Assembly (NCBI GenBank): GCA_963559605.1
Contig: CAUWLL010000007.1
Span: 1-64,000 of the forward strand
Length of the DNA: 64,000 nucleotides
Direction of reading: 5' to 3'
From: Dorea_D sp963559605
GTDB lineage: Bacteria > Bacillota > Clostridia > Lachnospirales > Lachnospiraceae
In this document: piece by piece, positions 41,278 through 50,322 of the stretch
Layout: every line of letters starts with the position of its first letter
Numbering within the stretch: position 1 is the first letter of the stretch
Program-made: the position numbers and the translations under genes
Notes under the pieces: generated by a model
The model's database searches: none
The model's input: the letters and a program-made list of their open reading frames with translations, nothing else
Told to the model about the DNA's origin: nothing

Positions 41278-42135
41278 TTATACACTTCTTAATTTTTCTA
41301 CAAATTCATTGCTAAGTGTCAGCTTTGCCACGTAGAATACGTCTCCGGTCATATAGATCGTCCAGTCGTCCTCTACCTCCACCTGCAGCTCTCCTCCCGG
41401 CATATGTACCACGACTTTATTATTGGTCATGCCAAGTCTGTAAGCCACTCCTGCCGCCGCACAGGCGCCTGTTCCTGATGCCAACGTATATCCTGCGCCA
41501 CGCTCATAAATTTCAATCGCCAGATTCTCTTTATCGATCACCTTCATGATCTGTGTATTCACACGGTTCGGGAAATATCTTGCAATCTCTGCATAATCTC
41601 CGATCTTCGTTACCAACGGTTTGGAAATCTCTTTCATCGGGATGACACAGTGCGGATTTCCGATATTCACACAGGTAACCGGATACAATGTCCTGCCAAA
41701 AACCATGTCTTCATTAATGACCTCTCGGCGTTCCCCTGTCATAGGAATGTCGTCACTCCAAAAAGATAATTTTCCCATCGATACACGCAGACGGCTTCCG
41801 TCCTCATTCAAAAAAGTAACCTCTGTAGGACCGTTGCCTGTATATAATTTAAAGCTTTTTTTCTGAATATAAGATGCGTCTTTTAAATATTTCGCAAAGA
41901 TACGCACACCGTTTCCACTGGTTTCGGACTCGCTTCCGTCCGGATTCCATACTTTCACATGCATACCGTCATCTTTTAATATCGGACCTTCCAGCACACC
42001 GTCTGAACCAAGTCCTGCATTACGATCACAGATAATCTTTACATTCTCCGGCGTCAGCTCTAACTCATTTTTATTTGGATCAAATACTACATAATCGTTA
42101 CCCAGTCCATGGTAACGCTCTAATACGACTTTCAT
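41278..42135 (-). CDS. dapF: Diaminopimelate epimerase family protein
   Basis: 285 residues; DapF interconverts LL- and meso-diaminopimelate for lysine and peptidoglycan. The two half-domains show RYHGLGNDYVVFDPN, SDGVLEGPILKDDG, VWNPDGSE, NIGNPHCVI, NRVNTQIMKV, IEIYERGAGYTLASGTGACAAAG. The second catalytic Cys (SGTGACAAA) is present. The first, Cys73 in E. coli, is Ser here (ETSGNGVRIF, codon AGT at 41917-41919). Either a subfamily uses Ser or another substrate is turned over. It has a clear promoter at 42180-42208. Confidence 0.8.
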   Translation of the reverse strand: MKVVLERYHGLGNDYVVFDPNKNELELTPENVKIICDRNAGLGSDGVLEGPILKDDGMHVKVWNPDGSESETSGNGVRIFAKYLKDASYIQKKSFKLYTGNGPTEVTFLNEDGSRLRVSMGKLSFWSDDIPMTGERREVINEDMVFGRTLYPVTCVNIGNPHCVIPMKEISKPLVTKIGDYAEIARYFPNRVNTQIMKVIDKENLAIEIYERGAGYTLASGTGACAAAGVAYRLGMTNNKVVVHMPGGELQVEVEDDWTIYMTGDVFYVAKLTLSNEFVEKLRSV

Positions 42136-42179
42136 AATCTACCTCCGATCATTGCGGAACTGCTTATTATACCTTTCTT

Positions 42180-42208
42180 ATCATAACAGGCATCTATTTC
42201 CATTTCAA
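42180..42208 (-). promoter_or_regulatory. Sigma-A promoter of dapF
   Basis: On the minus strand TTGAAA (42208-42203), 17 bases, TATGAT (42185-42180). Confidence 0.7.
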
Positions 42209-42214
42209 GAAGAT

Positions 42215-43450
42215 TTACACTTTATGAAAAATTTCTGCCGGAACATATGCCCTCACAAAGATGCCATCCTCTCTGTATTCCTCCGCTTCCAGTTCGCCGT
42301 ACTTACGGATTGTCTGTATCTTTGCAGCGTCGCTGTAGGGATATGTTTTCTCGAGAAAAACTTTCCGCTCCCTTAATACCGCCTCGATCGTCTTCGTAAG
42401 TTCTTCCAGTCCACTGCCTGTCTTAGCGGAAATCTGCACCGTATAATCCGCCTTAAAATCACGGATCACCGGTACACGTTCCAATTTATCCTGCTTATTA
42501 AATACGGTAATGACAGGTTTATCTTTCACACCCAGGTTAGAGAGCGTCTCATAAACCGTATACATCTGAGCATCCATCTGCGGACTGGAAACATCCACCA
42601 CATGAAGGATCAGGTCTGCATACTTCGCCTCCTCCAACGTACTTTTAAATGCCTCGATCAGGTGATGGGGCAGCTTCTTAATAAAACCTACCGTATCTGT
42701 CAGCAAGATTTCCTGTCCCTTAGAAAGAACCAGACTTCTTGTGGTCGGATCTAAGGTGGCAAACAACTTATCTTCCGCTAAAATACCGGCTCCGGTCAGT
42801 GTATTGAGCAATGTGGATTTCCCTGCGTTCGTATAACCTACGATCGCCGCTACGGGAACCTGATTTTTACTTCGTCTCTCCCTCGTAACCTTCCGGTGTC
42901 TCTTTACTTCTTTCAGCTCCCGGTTCAGCTGTGCAATACGGTTCTTAATAAGACGCCTGTCCATCTCCAGTTTTTTCTCTCCCGGCCCTCTTGTACCGAT
43001 GCCTCCGCCAAGTCTTGAAAGAGCGGTACCAAACCCGGTCAATCTGGTCTGCCTATATTTCAGCTGCGCCAGTTCCACCTGTATCTTTCCCTCTCCTGTA
43101 GAAGCTCTTGAAGCGAAAATATCCAGAATGACGAGTGTTCTGTCCATAACCTTCACATCCAGCTCATCCTGTAGATTCTTCATCTGCACCGGAGATAATT
43201 CGTCATCACAAATAATACCTGTTGCGTCCAATTCCCACAACAGGTCTTTGATCTCCTCCATCTTTCCTTTTCCCACATAAGTACCTGGATGCGGCTGCTC
43301 CCTGCTCTGTATCACATACCCTACAGTTTCTGCTCCCGCGGTCTGCGCCAGTTCTGACAGTTCCTTTAAAGAATCTTCTGTGTCGTCCTGCCCCGGAAGG
43401 CTGACCCCCACAAGAAGCACCCTTTCTGCCGTTTCTTTTAATTCTATCAT
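42215..43450 (-). CDS. hflX: Ribosome-associated GTPase HflX
   Basis: 411 residues. N-terminal HflX domain (GAETVGYVIQSREQPHPGTYVGKGK) with the Gly-rich linker RLGGGIGTRGPGEKKLE, then a GTPase domain: G1 GYTNAGKSTLLN, G3 DTVGFIKKLPHHLIEAF, G4 NKQD, and a C-terminal extension. It splits or rescues stalled ribosomes under stress. Encoded 18 bases after the TPR lipoprotein. Confidence 0.95.
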   Translation of the reverse strand: MIELKETAERVLLVGVSLPGQDDTEDSLKELSELAQTAGAETVGYVIQSREQPHPGTYVGKGKMEEIKDLLWELDATGIICDDELSPVQMKNLQDELDVKVMDRTLVILDIFASRASTGEGKIQVELAQLKYRQTRLTGFGTALSRLGGGIGTRGPGEKKLEMDRRLIKNRIAQLNRELKEVKRHRKVTRERRSKNQVPVAAIVGYTNAGKSTLLNTLTGAGILAEDKLFATLDPTTRSLVLSKGQEILLTDTVGFIKKLPHHLIEAFKSTLEEAKYADLILHVVDVSSPQMDAQMYTVYETLSNLGVKDKPVITVFNKQDKLERVPVIRDFKADYTVQISAKTGSGLEELTKTIEAVLRERKVFLEKTYPYSDAAKIQTIRKYGELEAEEYREDGIFVRAYVPAEIFHKV

Positions 43451-43468
43451 AGACTCCCCTTTTTCTTC

Positions 43469-43993
43469 TTACCTCGTCTCCAAAAACTCCTGCTCCTTCA
43501 AAGCCTGCTTGTCGTCGGGATACTTTTCTATATATTTCTCCAGACGCTCTCTTGCTTCCTCCCAATTCTTTGCTCCCTCATAAGAAACAATGAGATTGTA
43601 CTCAATCTCCTGGAGCAGCTCCTTACTGTTCTTCTCATCTTCCAGCGCTTCTTTATAATACTTGACAGCCTTCTTATAATTCCCAAGCTCCAGTTCACAG
43701 CTTCCCAGCAGATTGCAAAGTGTACCGTTCTTCTTACTGCCTTCTTTAACTGCATTTGCAAGCGCATCTTTTGCGCCCTCGTAATCTTGCTGCTCCCATA
43801 GCGCGATTCCAAGCCCGCGATATGCGTCCGCTGTATGCTTCTCTTTTTTTACAGACTGCTTAAAACTTGCCTCTGCCTCTTTATACTTCCCAGCTTCTAA
43901 CTGCTCTATACCCTCTTCATACGGATTGCTTCCGCAACCGGATAAGAAAAGTGCCGCCAGAAGAAGCACCGGTATCATCCGAAATTTTCTCAT
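43469..43993 (-). CDS. TPR lipoprotein
   Basis: 174 residues. Lipoprotein signal with lipobox LFLSGC (RMIPVLLLAALFLSGCGSNP), then four or five TPR repeats (YKEAEASFKQSVKKEKHTAD, YEGAKDALANAVKEGSKKNG, YKKAVKYYKEALEDEKNSKE). TPR proteins bind partners at the membrane surface; the partner is unknown. Lies between the P-type ATPase and hflX in one direction. Confidence 0.75.
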   Translation of the reverse strand: MRKFRMIPVLLLAALFLSGCGSNPYEEGIEQLEAGKYKEAEASFKQSVKKEKHTADAYRGLGIALWEQQDYEGAKDALANAVKEGSKKNGTLCNLLGSCELELGNYKKAVKYYKEALEDEKNSKELLQEIEYNLIVSYEGAKNWEEARERLEKYIEKYPDDKQALKEQEFLETR

Positions 43994-44001
43994 ATTTCCT
44001 C

Positions 44002-45864
44002 CTAAGCTTTAAATTTCACTACCCATACAGCATTTAACACTGCCGCAAATACTACGCCCACCTCGGCGATGATCGCTTCCCACATTCCAAAATATCCGAT
44101 CACTGCCAATACCAGGATCATAACTTTTATTACCATGGCAAATGTAATGTTCTGACTCACCACACGAAGCGTCTCTTTGGCAATCCGAATGGCGTCTACA
44201 ATTTTAGGAAGTTCGTCTTCCATTAAAACAATATCCGCCGCTTCGATAGCCGCCGCCGAACCTAACGCACCCATGGCTATACCGACGTCTGCCCTCGCCA
44301 GTATGGGCGCGTCATTGACGCCGTCACCGACACAGACTAACCGTTCCATGTCATCTTGTACGACCAGAAAATCCTCCAGCTGTTCCAGTTTATCTGCCGG
44401 CATCAGTTCCGTGTACGCATAATCCATGTCCAGCTCCCGAGCCACATCCATTCCCGCAGCTTCCGTATCTCCCGTAAGCATGACCAGTACGCCATGACAT
44501 TTTTCTTTCAAGTATTTGAGCGTCCACTTGGCATCTTCCTTGATGACATCAGAAATCAAAATATATCCCGCATATTGATTTGCCACGGCAACATATACTA
44601 CGGTTCCGGCAGTATAGACCTCTTCTGCCTCAACACCATATCGGCTCATCATACGATAATTGCCGACATAAACCTTTTTCCCCCCATACATGGCGCTGAT
44701 CCCATATCCCGGAATTTCTTTCACACGGTATACCGCAGACTTATCGATCGCTCCTTCATAGACCTGTAAAAGCGTCTGTGCAATGGGATGATTCGAATAG
44801 CTTTCCGCATGTGCGGCAATTTTAAGCAGTTCTTTCTCTTCCATCCCCACCGGATGCACTTCCTGCACCGTAAATACGCCTTCCGTCAAAGTACCCGTCT
44901 TATCAAACACAAAAGTGTCCGCTTTTGATAAATCTTCCAGATAATTGGCTCCCTTAATAACAATCCCCTGTCTCGCCGCAGAAGCAAGACCGCCAAGAAA
45001 CGCGATCGGAATAGACATAACAAGCCCACTTGGACAAGCCACGATTAAAAAAATGAGTCCGCGATAAATCCACGTATCCCAATTTCCATAGGAAAAAGAA
45101 AGTGGAGGATAAATCATGACAAGAAATGCAAAGACAAACATTACCGGCGTGTAAACTCTGGAAAATTTGGACACAAAGGTTTCACTGTCTGATTTCTTAT
45201 TCTGAGCCTCCTCTACCATTTCCATAATCTTAGAAACCGTAGAATCACTGTACTCCTTCGTTACTTTCGCTACCAGCACACCACTTAAGTTAATACATCC
45301 ACTGTAAATCCGATCGCCTGCAACAGCCTTTCTCGGAACGGGCTCACCGGTCACTGCCTTTGTATCGATCATAGAAGAGCCGCCCCTGACGACCGCATCC
45401 ACCGGAATACGCTCCCCCGGCTTAATGACGATCACATCATTCCGTCTCAATTCTGCCGGGTCTACCTGTACCTCTTTGTCATTTATCTTTCTTGTGGCAT
45501 ACGGCGGACGGATGTCGACCATTTCCTCAATCGAACGTTTTGCACTATCCGTAGCATAAGACTCAAAGATTATTCCCAGCTCAAACAGAAGCATAACAAG
45601 TACGCCCTCAATATATCTTCCTATACCAAACGCACCTACAGTAGCCAGCGTCATCAGCGTATATTCTGTCAAAAATCTCTTCTGCATAAATCGTTCGCAA
45701 AGATTTTTAAACACATCATAACCGATGATCAAGTAAGCAATCAAAAACCATATGAACTTTATCCGGTCGTCCAGTGTATTATATGTAGTAATTATAATAG
45801 CACACACATATAGCAATACGCCGGCTCCATAAATAATACTTCTCTTTTTCAATTGTGCTGTCAT
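44002..45864 (-). CDS. P1B-type metal ATPase with altered metal-site motif (CPS)
   Basis: 620 residues, no N-terminal metal-binding domain. Catalytic motifs are intact: actuator VTGEPVPR, phosphorylated DKTGTLTEG (D321), SYSNHPIAQT, GDGVNDAPIL. The transmembrane metal site differs from zinc/cadmium pumps: CPS (IVACPSGLVMS, ~279) instead of CPC, and EVG (AIIAEVGVVFA) instead of the usual DxG near the C-terminus. The final helix keeps N..K (NITFAMVIK). These positions set metal choice, so its substrate may not be Zn/Cd. It follows the ArsR gene after 32 bases. Confidence 0.8.
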   Translation of the reverse strand: MTAQLKKRSIIYGAGVLLYVCAIIITTYNTLDDRIKFIWFLIAYLIIGYDVFKNLCERFMQKRFLTEYTLMTLATVGAFGIGRYIEGVLVMLLFELGIIFESYATDSAKRSIEEMVDIRPPYATRKINDKEVQVDPAELRRNDVIVIKPGERIPVDAVVRGGSSMIDTKAVTGEPVPRKAVAGDRIYSGCINLSGVLVAKVTKEYSDSTVSKIMEMVEEAQNKKSDSETFVSKFSRVYTPVMFVFAFLVMIYPPLSFSYGNWDTWIYRGLIFLIVACPSGLVMSIPIAFLGGLASAARQGIVIKGANYLEDLSKADTFVFDKTGTLTEGVFTVQEVHPVGMEEKELLKIAAHAESYSNHPIAQTLLQVYEGAIDKSAVYRVKEIPGYGISAMYGGKKVYVGNYRMMSRYGVEAEEVYTAGTVVYVAVANQYAGYILISDVIKEDAKWTLKYLKEKCHGVLVMLTGDTEAAGMDVARELDMDYAYTELMPADKLEQLEDFLVVQDDMERLVCVGDGVNDAPILARADVGIAMGALGSAAAIEAADIVLMEDELPKIVDAIRIAKETLRVVSQNITFAMVIKVMILVLAVIGYFGMWEAIIAEVGVVFAAVLNAVWVVKFKA

Positions 45865-45896
45865 ATTCTTTTTCCTTTTTTGTAACTATATGCAAA

Positions 45897-46256
45897 TTAT
45901 TCCGTTATATGCTCCATTCCCTGACTGATGATGTTCTGAATATGCCCATCCGCCAGAGAATAATATACCGTTTTGCCTTCTCGTCTGTTTTTTACAAGCT
46001 TCATCTGTTTGAGTATACGTAATTGATGCGAAATTGCCGACTGCGTCATACCGAGCACTTCTGCAAGATCGCAGACACACATCTCTGCCTTTAAAAGCAC
46101 ACACAACAGCTTGATTCTTGTGGCGTCTCCGAAAACCTTATAAAAGTCCGCCAGTTCTTTGATCAGCTCTTCCTCCGGTATTTCTATTAAAACTTCTTTC
46201 ACCTTCCCATCATGAACATATACTTCCTCACAGCATTCCACTTCTAACTTTTTCAT
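45897..46256 (-). CDS. ArsR/SmtB-family metal repressor
   Basis: 119 residues: winged helix (YKVFGDATRIKLLCVLLKAEMCVCDLAEVLGMTQSAISHQLRILKQMKLV) with the CadC/SmtB-type cysteines in EMCVCDL, plus N-terminal Cys (VECCEEVYVHDGK) as in CadC. It ends with the His-containing ADGHIQNIISQGMEHITE resembling the alpha5 zinc site. Located between two metal ATPases; a 19-base element (GACTG...CAGTC) before it and a palindrome before the other ATPase (48688-48707) are candidate operators. Confidence 0.85.
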   Translation of the reverse strand: MKKLEVECCEEVYVHDGKVKEVLIEIPEEELIKELADFYKVFGDATRIKLLCVLLKAEMCVCDLAEVLGMTQSAISHQLRILKQMKLVKNRREGKTVYYSLADGHIQNIISQGMEHITE

Positions 46257-46303
46257 ACATCCTTCCTTTCGACTGTACTTATATCAGTCTATCTATTAAT
46301 TAT

Positions 46304-46336
46304 GCCAAATGGCGAAAAGTATTTCAACCATTTGGC
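46304..46336. other. Inverted repeat between the cadA-like gene and the ArsR gene
   Basis: GCCAAATGG/CCATTTGGC, 9-bp perfect arms with a 15-base loop. No clear T-run follows on the minus strand. TTGGCA from its arm could serve as a -35 for the ArsR gene. Confidence 0.4.
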
Positions 46337-46347
46337 ACAAAAATCAA

Positions 46348-48660
46348 CTATTTTTTACAACTATTCAGCCACAGCATCCGTATTGCGTTCAATACACAGA
46401 GCATTGCCACCCCTGTATCGGCAAAAACCGCCATCCACATATTGGCATACCCGAAAAATCCTAAAAGCATCACCAGGAATTTCACGGCGAGCGCAAATAC
46501 TACGTTCTGCATGGCAATCCTTCCCGTCGTCCGGGCAATCTTCACAGATTCCGAAATGGCATCTACGGAAGAGGTCATAAACACTACGTCCGCCGCTTCA
46601 ATGGCAGCGTCTGCTCCACTTCCCATGGCTGCCCCCACATCTGCTCCTGCAAGTACCGGAGCATCGTTGATGCCGTCTCCCACAAACATAACAGCGCCGT
46701 ATCTTTTACGAATGTCCTGCAAATGTGTTAATTTATCCTGAGGAAGCAGTCCTGCATGCACTTCGTCAATCCCTATCGCCTGCGCCACTTTCTTGGCGCT
46801 GTTTTTTTCGTCTCCGGTAAGCATTGCCGTCATCAGACCGGCTTTCTTCATGCGCGCTATAGATTCTTCTGCCTCCGGCTTGATCACATCGGATACGACC
46901 ATATATCCTTCTAAAACGCCGTCCACCGCTACCAGTACTTCCGAACCGTAATCACTGTTTTGATAACTGCCGACATCTACACCGTACAGATTCATCAATC
47001 CTCTGCTTCCGCAAAGTACAACCCCTTCTGAAAATACTGCGCGGATTCCTTTTCCGGAAATCTCTTCCACTTCTTTCGGTCTCATAAGCGTAAGTTCTTT
47101 TTCTCTTGCCAGACCGACAATACTTGTTCCGATCGGGTGCGTAGAAACAAGTTCACAATCTGCCGCTATGGTAAGCAATTGTTTCTCTGCCAGTTTGCCA
47201 AGCGTCACTACTTTACGGACCACAAAATTCCCCTTGGTAAGCGTCCCTGTCTTATCCATAACAACTGCCTTGACGTCTTTAAGCGCCTCAATCGCCACAC
47301 CGCCTTTGAACAAAATCCCCTTTTTGGAACCGGATCCGATGCCGGAGAAAAATGCCAGAGGAACACTGAGTACCAGAGCACACGGACAACTGATCACAAG
47401 AAATGTGATCGCCGTATAGATCCAATGGTTCCAATCTCCCGTGATCAAAGACGGAATGATCGCCGTTATCAACGCCAGAACTACTACGATCGGCGTATAT
47501 ACTCCGGCAAATCTCGTGATAAACCGGTCGATCTTCGGTTTGCTTGCCGCCGCATTTTCTACCGAATCCAGAATACGTGTTACCATAGATTCACTTAACG
47601 GCTTTTGAACTTCCATTTTAAGCATTCCCTGCTCATTTACACAGCCGGACAAAACTTCCGTGCCCGGATACACATTGACCGGGACCGGCTCTCCCGTCAC
47701 AGCAGAAGTATCCACCTGGCTCTGTCCTTCTACAATTTTTCCGTCCAATGGAATGCGATCCCCCGGACGTATTAACAAAATGTCCGAAACCTTCGCCTCC
47801 TGCGCCGGAATTACCTTTACCTCTCCGTCTGCAAAAAGATTCACAACTTCCGGTCTCAGATCCACAGCATCCATAATCTGAGAACGGCTGCGGCTGACTG
47901 CAATTTCCTCAAACAGCTCTCCCACACGGTAAAATAACATCACACCCACCGCCTCTGCGAAATCTCCGATAACAAAAGCTGCAAGGGTGGCAACGCTCAT
48001 AAGGAAATTTTCGTCAAGCACCTTCCCTTTCCGCAGGTTCTTCACTGCCGTCCACAAAATTCTCAAGCCTAAAACCACATAAGCCGCCACAAACAATACG
48101 GCTGATACAGGAAAATCAAAGACTATATCCTCTGTGAATATTCCCGCCGCAAATAAAACCGCTCCGGCAATAACGGAAAAAATATCTTTTTTATTTTCCT
48201 CGAAAACACTTTTCTTCTCTTTCTTTTGACGTTCAGACTCTTCCCTTGGGACAACCACCACCTCTTCCTCAATGGAAGAACAAATCTCCTGTAGTTTGGG
48301 AAGCATATTTTCTGAATGATCAGATGCCACCACCAGCTGTTTCGTGGCATAGGTGAGAATCGCTTTCTCTACCTCCGGCAAAGCATTGATCTGACGCTCC
48401 ATCTTGGCGGCACAATTGGCACAACCTAAGTTTTCCAGAATATACACTTTCTTTTCCATTCCCTGCCAAAACTCTGTCTGCGCCAATTCTTCATGAGACT
48501 CACAAGCATGTGCACAGCCGTCGTGACATTCGTGCGCGTGGTCGTGATGTTCATGGTGATGATGCTCATGGTGATGATGCTCATGATGCTCGTGACTATG
48601 TCCGCAGCCACAGCTTTCCCCATGCTGATGTATTTTATTAATCGCTTTATCTTTCATCAT
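46348..48660 (-). CDS. cadA: Zinc/cadmium-type P1B ATPase with His-rich tail
   Basis: 770 residues. A histidine-rich N-terminus (residues ~11-55, runs of HEHHHHEHH), one HMA domain with GCANCAAKM, then the pump: VTGEPVPVNV, CPC (SCPCALVLSVPLAFF), DKTGTLTKG, STHPIGTSI, GDGINDAPVL, and the C-terminal metal motif DTG (AVFADTGVAM) with NVVFALAVK. This is the full zinc/cadmium/lead export signature. It has its own TTGACA-TATTAT promoter and ArsR-type palindrome. Either of two adjacent ATG codons could start it. Confidence 0.9.
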   Translation of the reverse strand: MMKDKAINKIHQHGESCGCGHSHEHHEHHHHEHHHHEHHDHAHECHDGCAHACESHEELAQTEFWQGMEKKVYILENLGCANCAAKMERQINALPEVEKAILTYATKQLVVASDHSENMLPKLQEICSSIEEEVVVVPREESERQKKEKKSVFEENKKDIFSVIAGAVLFAAGIFTEDIVFDFPVSAVLFVAAYVVLGLRILWTAVKNLRKGKVLDENFLMSVATLAAFVIGDFAEAVGVMLFYRVGELFEEIAVSRSRSQIMDAVDLRPEVVNLFADGEVKVIPAQEAKVSDILLIRPGDRIPLDGKIVEGQSQVDTSAVTGEPVPVNVYPGTEVLSGCVNEQGMLKMEVQKPLSESMVTRILDSVENAAASKPKIDRFITRFAGVYTPIVVVLALITAIIPSLITGDWNHWIYTAITFLVISCPCALVLSVPLAFFSGIGSGSKKGILFKGGVAIEALKDVKAVVMDKTGTLTKGNFVVRKVVTLGKLAEKQLLTIAADCELVSTHPIGTSIVGLAREKELTLMRPKEVEEISGKGIRAVFSEGVVLCGSRGLMNLYGVDVGSYQNSDYGSEVLVAVDGVLEGYMVVSDVIKPEAEESIARMKKAGLMTAMLTGDEKNSAKKVAQAIGIDEVHAGLLPQDKLTHLQDIRKRYGAVMFVGDGINDAPVLAGADVGAAMGSGADAAIEAADVVFMTSSVDAISESVKIARTTGRIAMQNVVFALAVKFLVMLLGFFGYANMWMAVFADTGVAMLCVLNAIRMLWLNSCKK

Positions 48661-48687
48661 GGATTCCTCCCTGCATTATGTTTTGAT

Positions 48688-48707
48688 ATATGAACAACTA
48701 TTCATAT
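48688..48707. promoter_or_regulatory. ArsR/SmtB-type operator before cadA
   Basis: ATATGAA-6-TTCATAT, a perfect inverted repeat of the kind bound by ArsR/SmtB repressors, partly overlapped by a second TGAACA/TGTTCA half. It lies 10 bases downstream of the -10 of the cadA promoter. Confidence 0.65.
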
Positions 48708-48717
48708 GTTCATTTAT

Positions 48718-48746
48718 ATAATATTCCCGGAATCCAAAAATGTCAA
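48718..48746 (-). promoter_or_regulatory. Sigma-A promoter of cadA
   Basis: On the minus strand TTGACA (48746-48741), 17 bases, TATTAT (48723-48718). Confidence 0.75.
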
Positions 48747-48776
48747 GTTTAATTTTCATATAAATGTATCAATCTT

Positions 48777-49445
48777 CTATTCTATCTGCCAATCTATCGG
48801 CTCTACGCCATGCTCTGACAAAAACTCGTTGGTCTGACTAAAAGGCTTGCTTCCGAAGAACCCCCGGTATGCGGACAGTGGACTCGGATGTGGCGCTTTC
48901 AAAATCAGATGTTTCGGATTGTGAAGCATCTGTGCCTTTCTTTGTGCCGGACTTCCCCACAGAATAAATACCATCGGTCTGTCCTGCGTATCGAGCGCTC
49001 GGATTGCCGCGTCTGTAAATTCCTCCCAGCCAATCCCCCTATGTGAATTTGCCTGATGGGCGCGCACTGTGAGAACCGTATTCAGCATTAACACGCCCTG
49101 CTCTGCCCATTTTGTCAAATACCCGTGATCTGGAATTGCGCAGCCAAGATCATCGTGCAGCTCCTTATAAATATTGACCAGCGACGGGGGAATATCCACA
49201 CCTTTTTTCACAGAAAAACAAAGTCCGTGTGCCTGTCCGTGATTGTGGTAGGGATCCTGTCCGAGAATGACCACCTTTACTTTACTAAGAGGCGTCAGAT
49301 GAAAGGCATTGAAAATATCTTCCGCCGGAGGAAAGATCAATCTCGTCTTGTATTCCTCATTCACCGTCTCGAATAATTTTTTGTAATAAGGCTTTTTAAA
49401 CTCTTCCTTCAGAGCGTCCAGCCAATCATTGTTAATTGCCGCCAT
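48777..49445 (-). CDS. ung: Uracil-DNA glycosylase, family 1
   Basis: 222 residues from the ATG at 49445 (behind GGTGAGAGG). Catalytic water-activating motif GQDPYHNHGQAHGLCFSV, VLMLNTVLTVR, ILWGSPAQRK, and the leucine loop HPSPLSAYRGFFGS. Removes uracil from DNA. The 20 residues encoded upstream of this ATG lack similarity. Confidence 0.95.
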   Translation of the reverse strand: MAAINNDWLDALKEEFKKPYYKKLFETVNEEYKTRLIFPPAEDIFNAFHLTPLSKVKVVILGQDPYHNHGQAHGLCFSVKKGVDIPPSLVNIYKELHDDLGCAIPDHGYLTKWAEQGVLMLNTVLTVRAHQANSHRGIGWEEFTDAAIRALDTQDRPMVFILWGSPAQRKAQMLHNPKHLILKAPHPSPLSAYRGFFGSKPFSQTNEFLSEHGVEPIDWQIE

Positions 49446-49519
49446 ATTCCTCTCACCCTTTATCTTTTGAATCGTACCCACTGTAACCCTGCTCCTTGTG
49501 AGCATCTACGAACGCCTGT

Positions 49520-50281
49520 CTATAACCGCACAGACACGCCCCTGTCTCTTAAGTATTCCTTTACTTCTTTTATCTCCAGTTCCTTAAAATGAAACAGAGA
49601 TGCCGCAAGCGCCGCATCTGCTTTCCCTTCCGTCAGTGCGTCATAAAAATGTTCCGGCTTCCCTGCTCCGCCGGAAGCAATCACCGGAATCGACACCGCC
49701 TCTGCGATCGCCTTTGTCAGTTCCAGATCATAACCTGCTTTTGTGCCGTCACCGTCCATACTGGTAAGAAGGATCTCTCCTGCACCCAGACGCTCTACCT
49801 TCCTTGCCCACTCAACCGCATCCATTCCAACGTCTACGCGTCCTCCGTTTTTATAAATGTTCCACCCCGTACCGTCTGCACGTTTCTTCGCATCAATCGC
49901 CACAACCACACACTGGCTTCCGAATTTCTCAGCCGCTTCTGTGATCAGATTGGGCGTATTAATGGCAGAGGAATTAATAGAGATCTTATCCGCACCCTCC
50001 CGGAGAAGTGCTTTGAAATCATCCACCGTACGGATACCTCCGCCTACCGTAAACGGAATAAATACATTCTCTGCCACCTTCCGTACCATATCTGCCACCG
50101 TTTCTCTGGCATCAGAGGTAGCCGTAATATCCAGAAATACCAGTTCGTCCGCTCCCGCTCTACCATAGGCTTTTCCGATCTCCACCGGATCTCCTGCATC
50201 TTTTAAATCTACGAAATTCACGCCTTTTACCACACGCCCGTTGTGTACGTCCAAACACGGAATAATCCTCTTTGTGTGCAT
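49520..50281 (-). CDS. hisF: Imidazole glycerol phosphate synthase, cyclase subunit
   Basis: 253 residues, (beta/alpha)8 barrel with catalytic Asp in IPCLDVHNGRVVKGVNF (D11) and AIDAKKRADG (D130), plus GDGTKAGYDLELTK and ASGGAGKPEHF. Uses ammonia from HisH to form imidazole glycerol phosphate and AICAR. The rest of the his pathway is not in this window. Confidence 0.95.
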   Translation of the reverse strand: MHTKRIIPCLDVHNGRVVKGVNFVDLKDAGDPVEIGKAYGRAGADELVFLDITATSDARETVADMVRKVAENVFIPFTVGGGIRTVDDFKALLREGADKISINSSAINTPNLITEAAEKFGSQCVVVAIDAKKRADGTGWNIYKNGGRVDVGMDAVEWARKVERLGAGEILLTSMDGDGTKAGYDLELTKAIAEAVSIPVIASGGAGKPEHFYDALTEGKADAALAASLFHFKELEIKEVKEYLRDRGVSVRL

Positions 50282-50322
50282 AACTCTCTCCTTTATACCG
50301 TAATTACTGCCATATCCTGCTC

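Noticed and set aside
48426..48693. Met- and Val-rich short frames in the His-rich part of cadA
   Set aside because: They arise from the repeated CAT/CAC histidine codons read in other frames or on the other strand.
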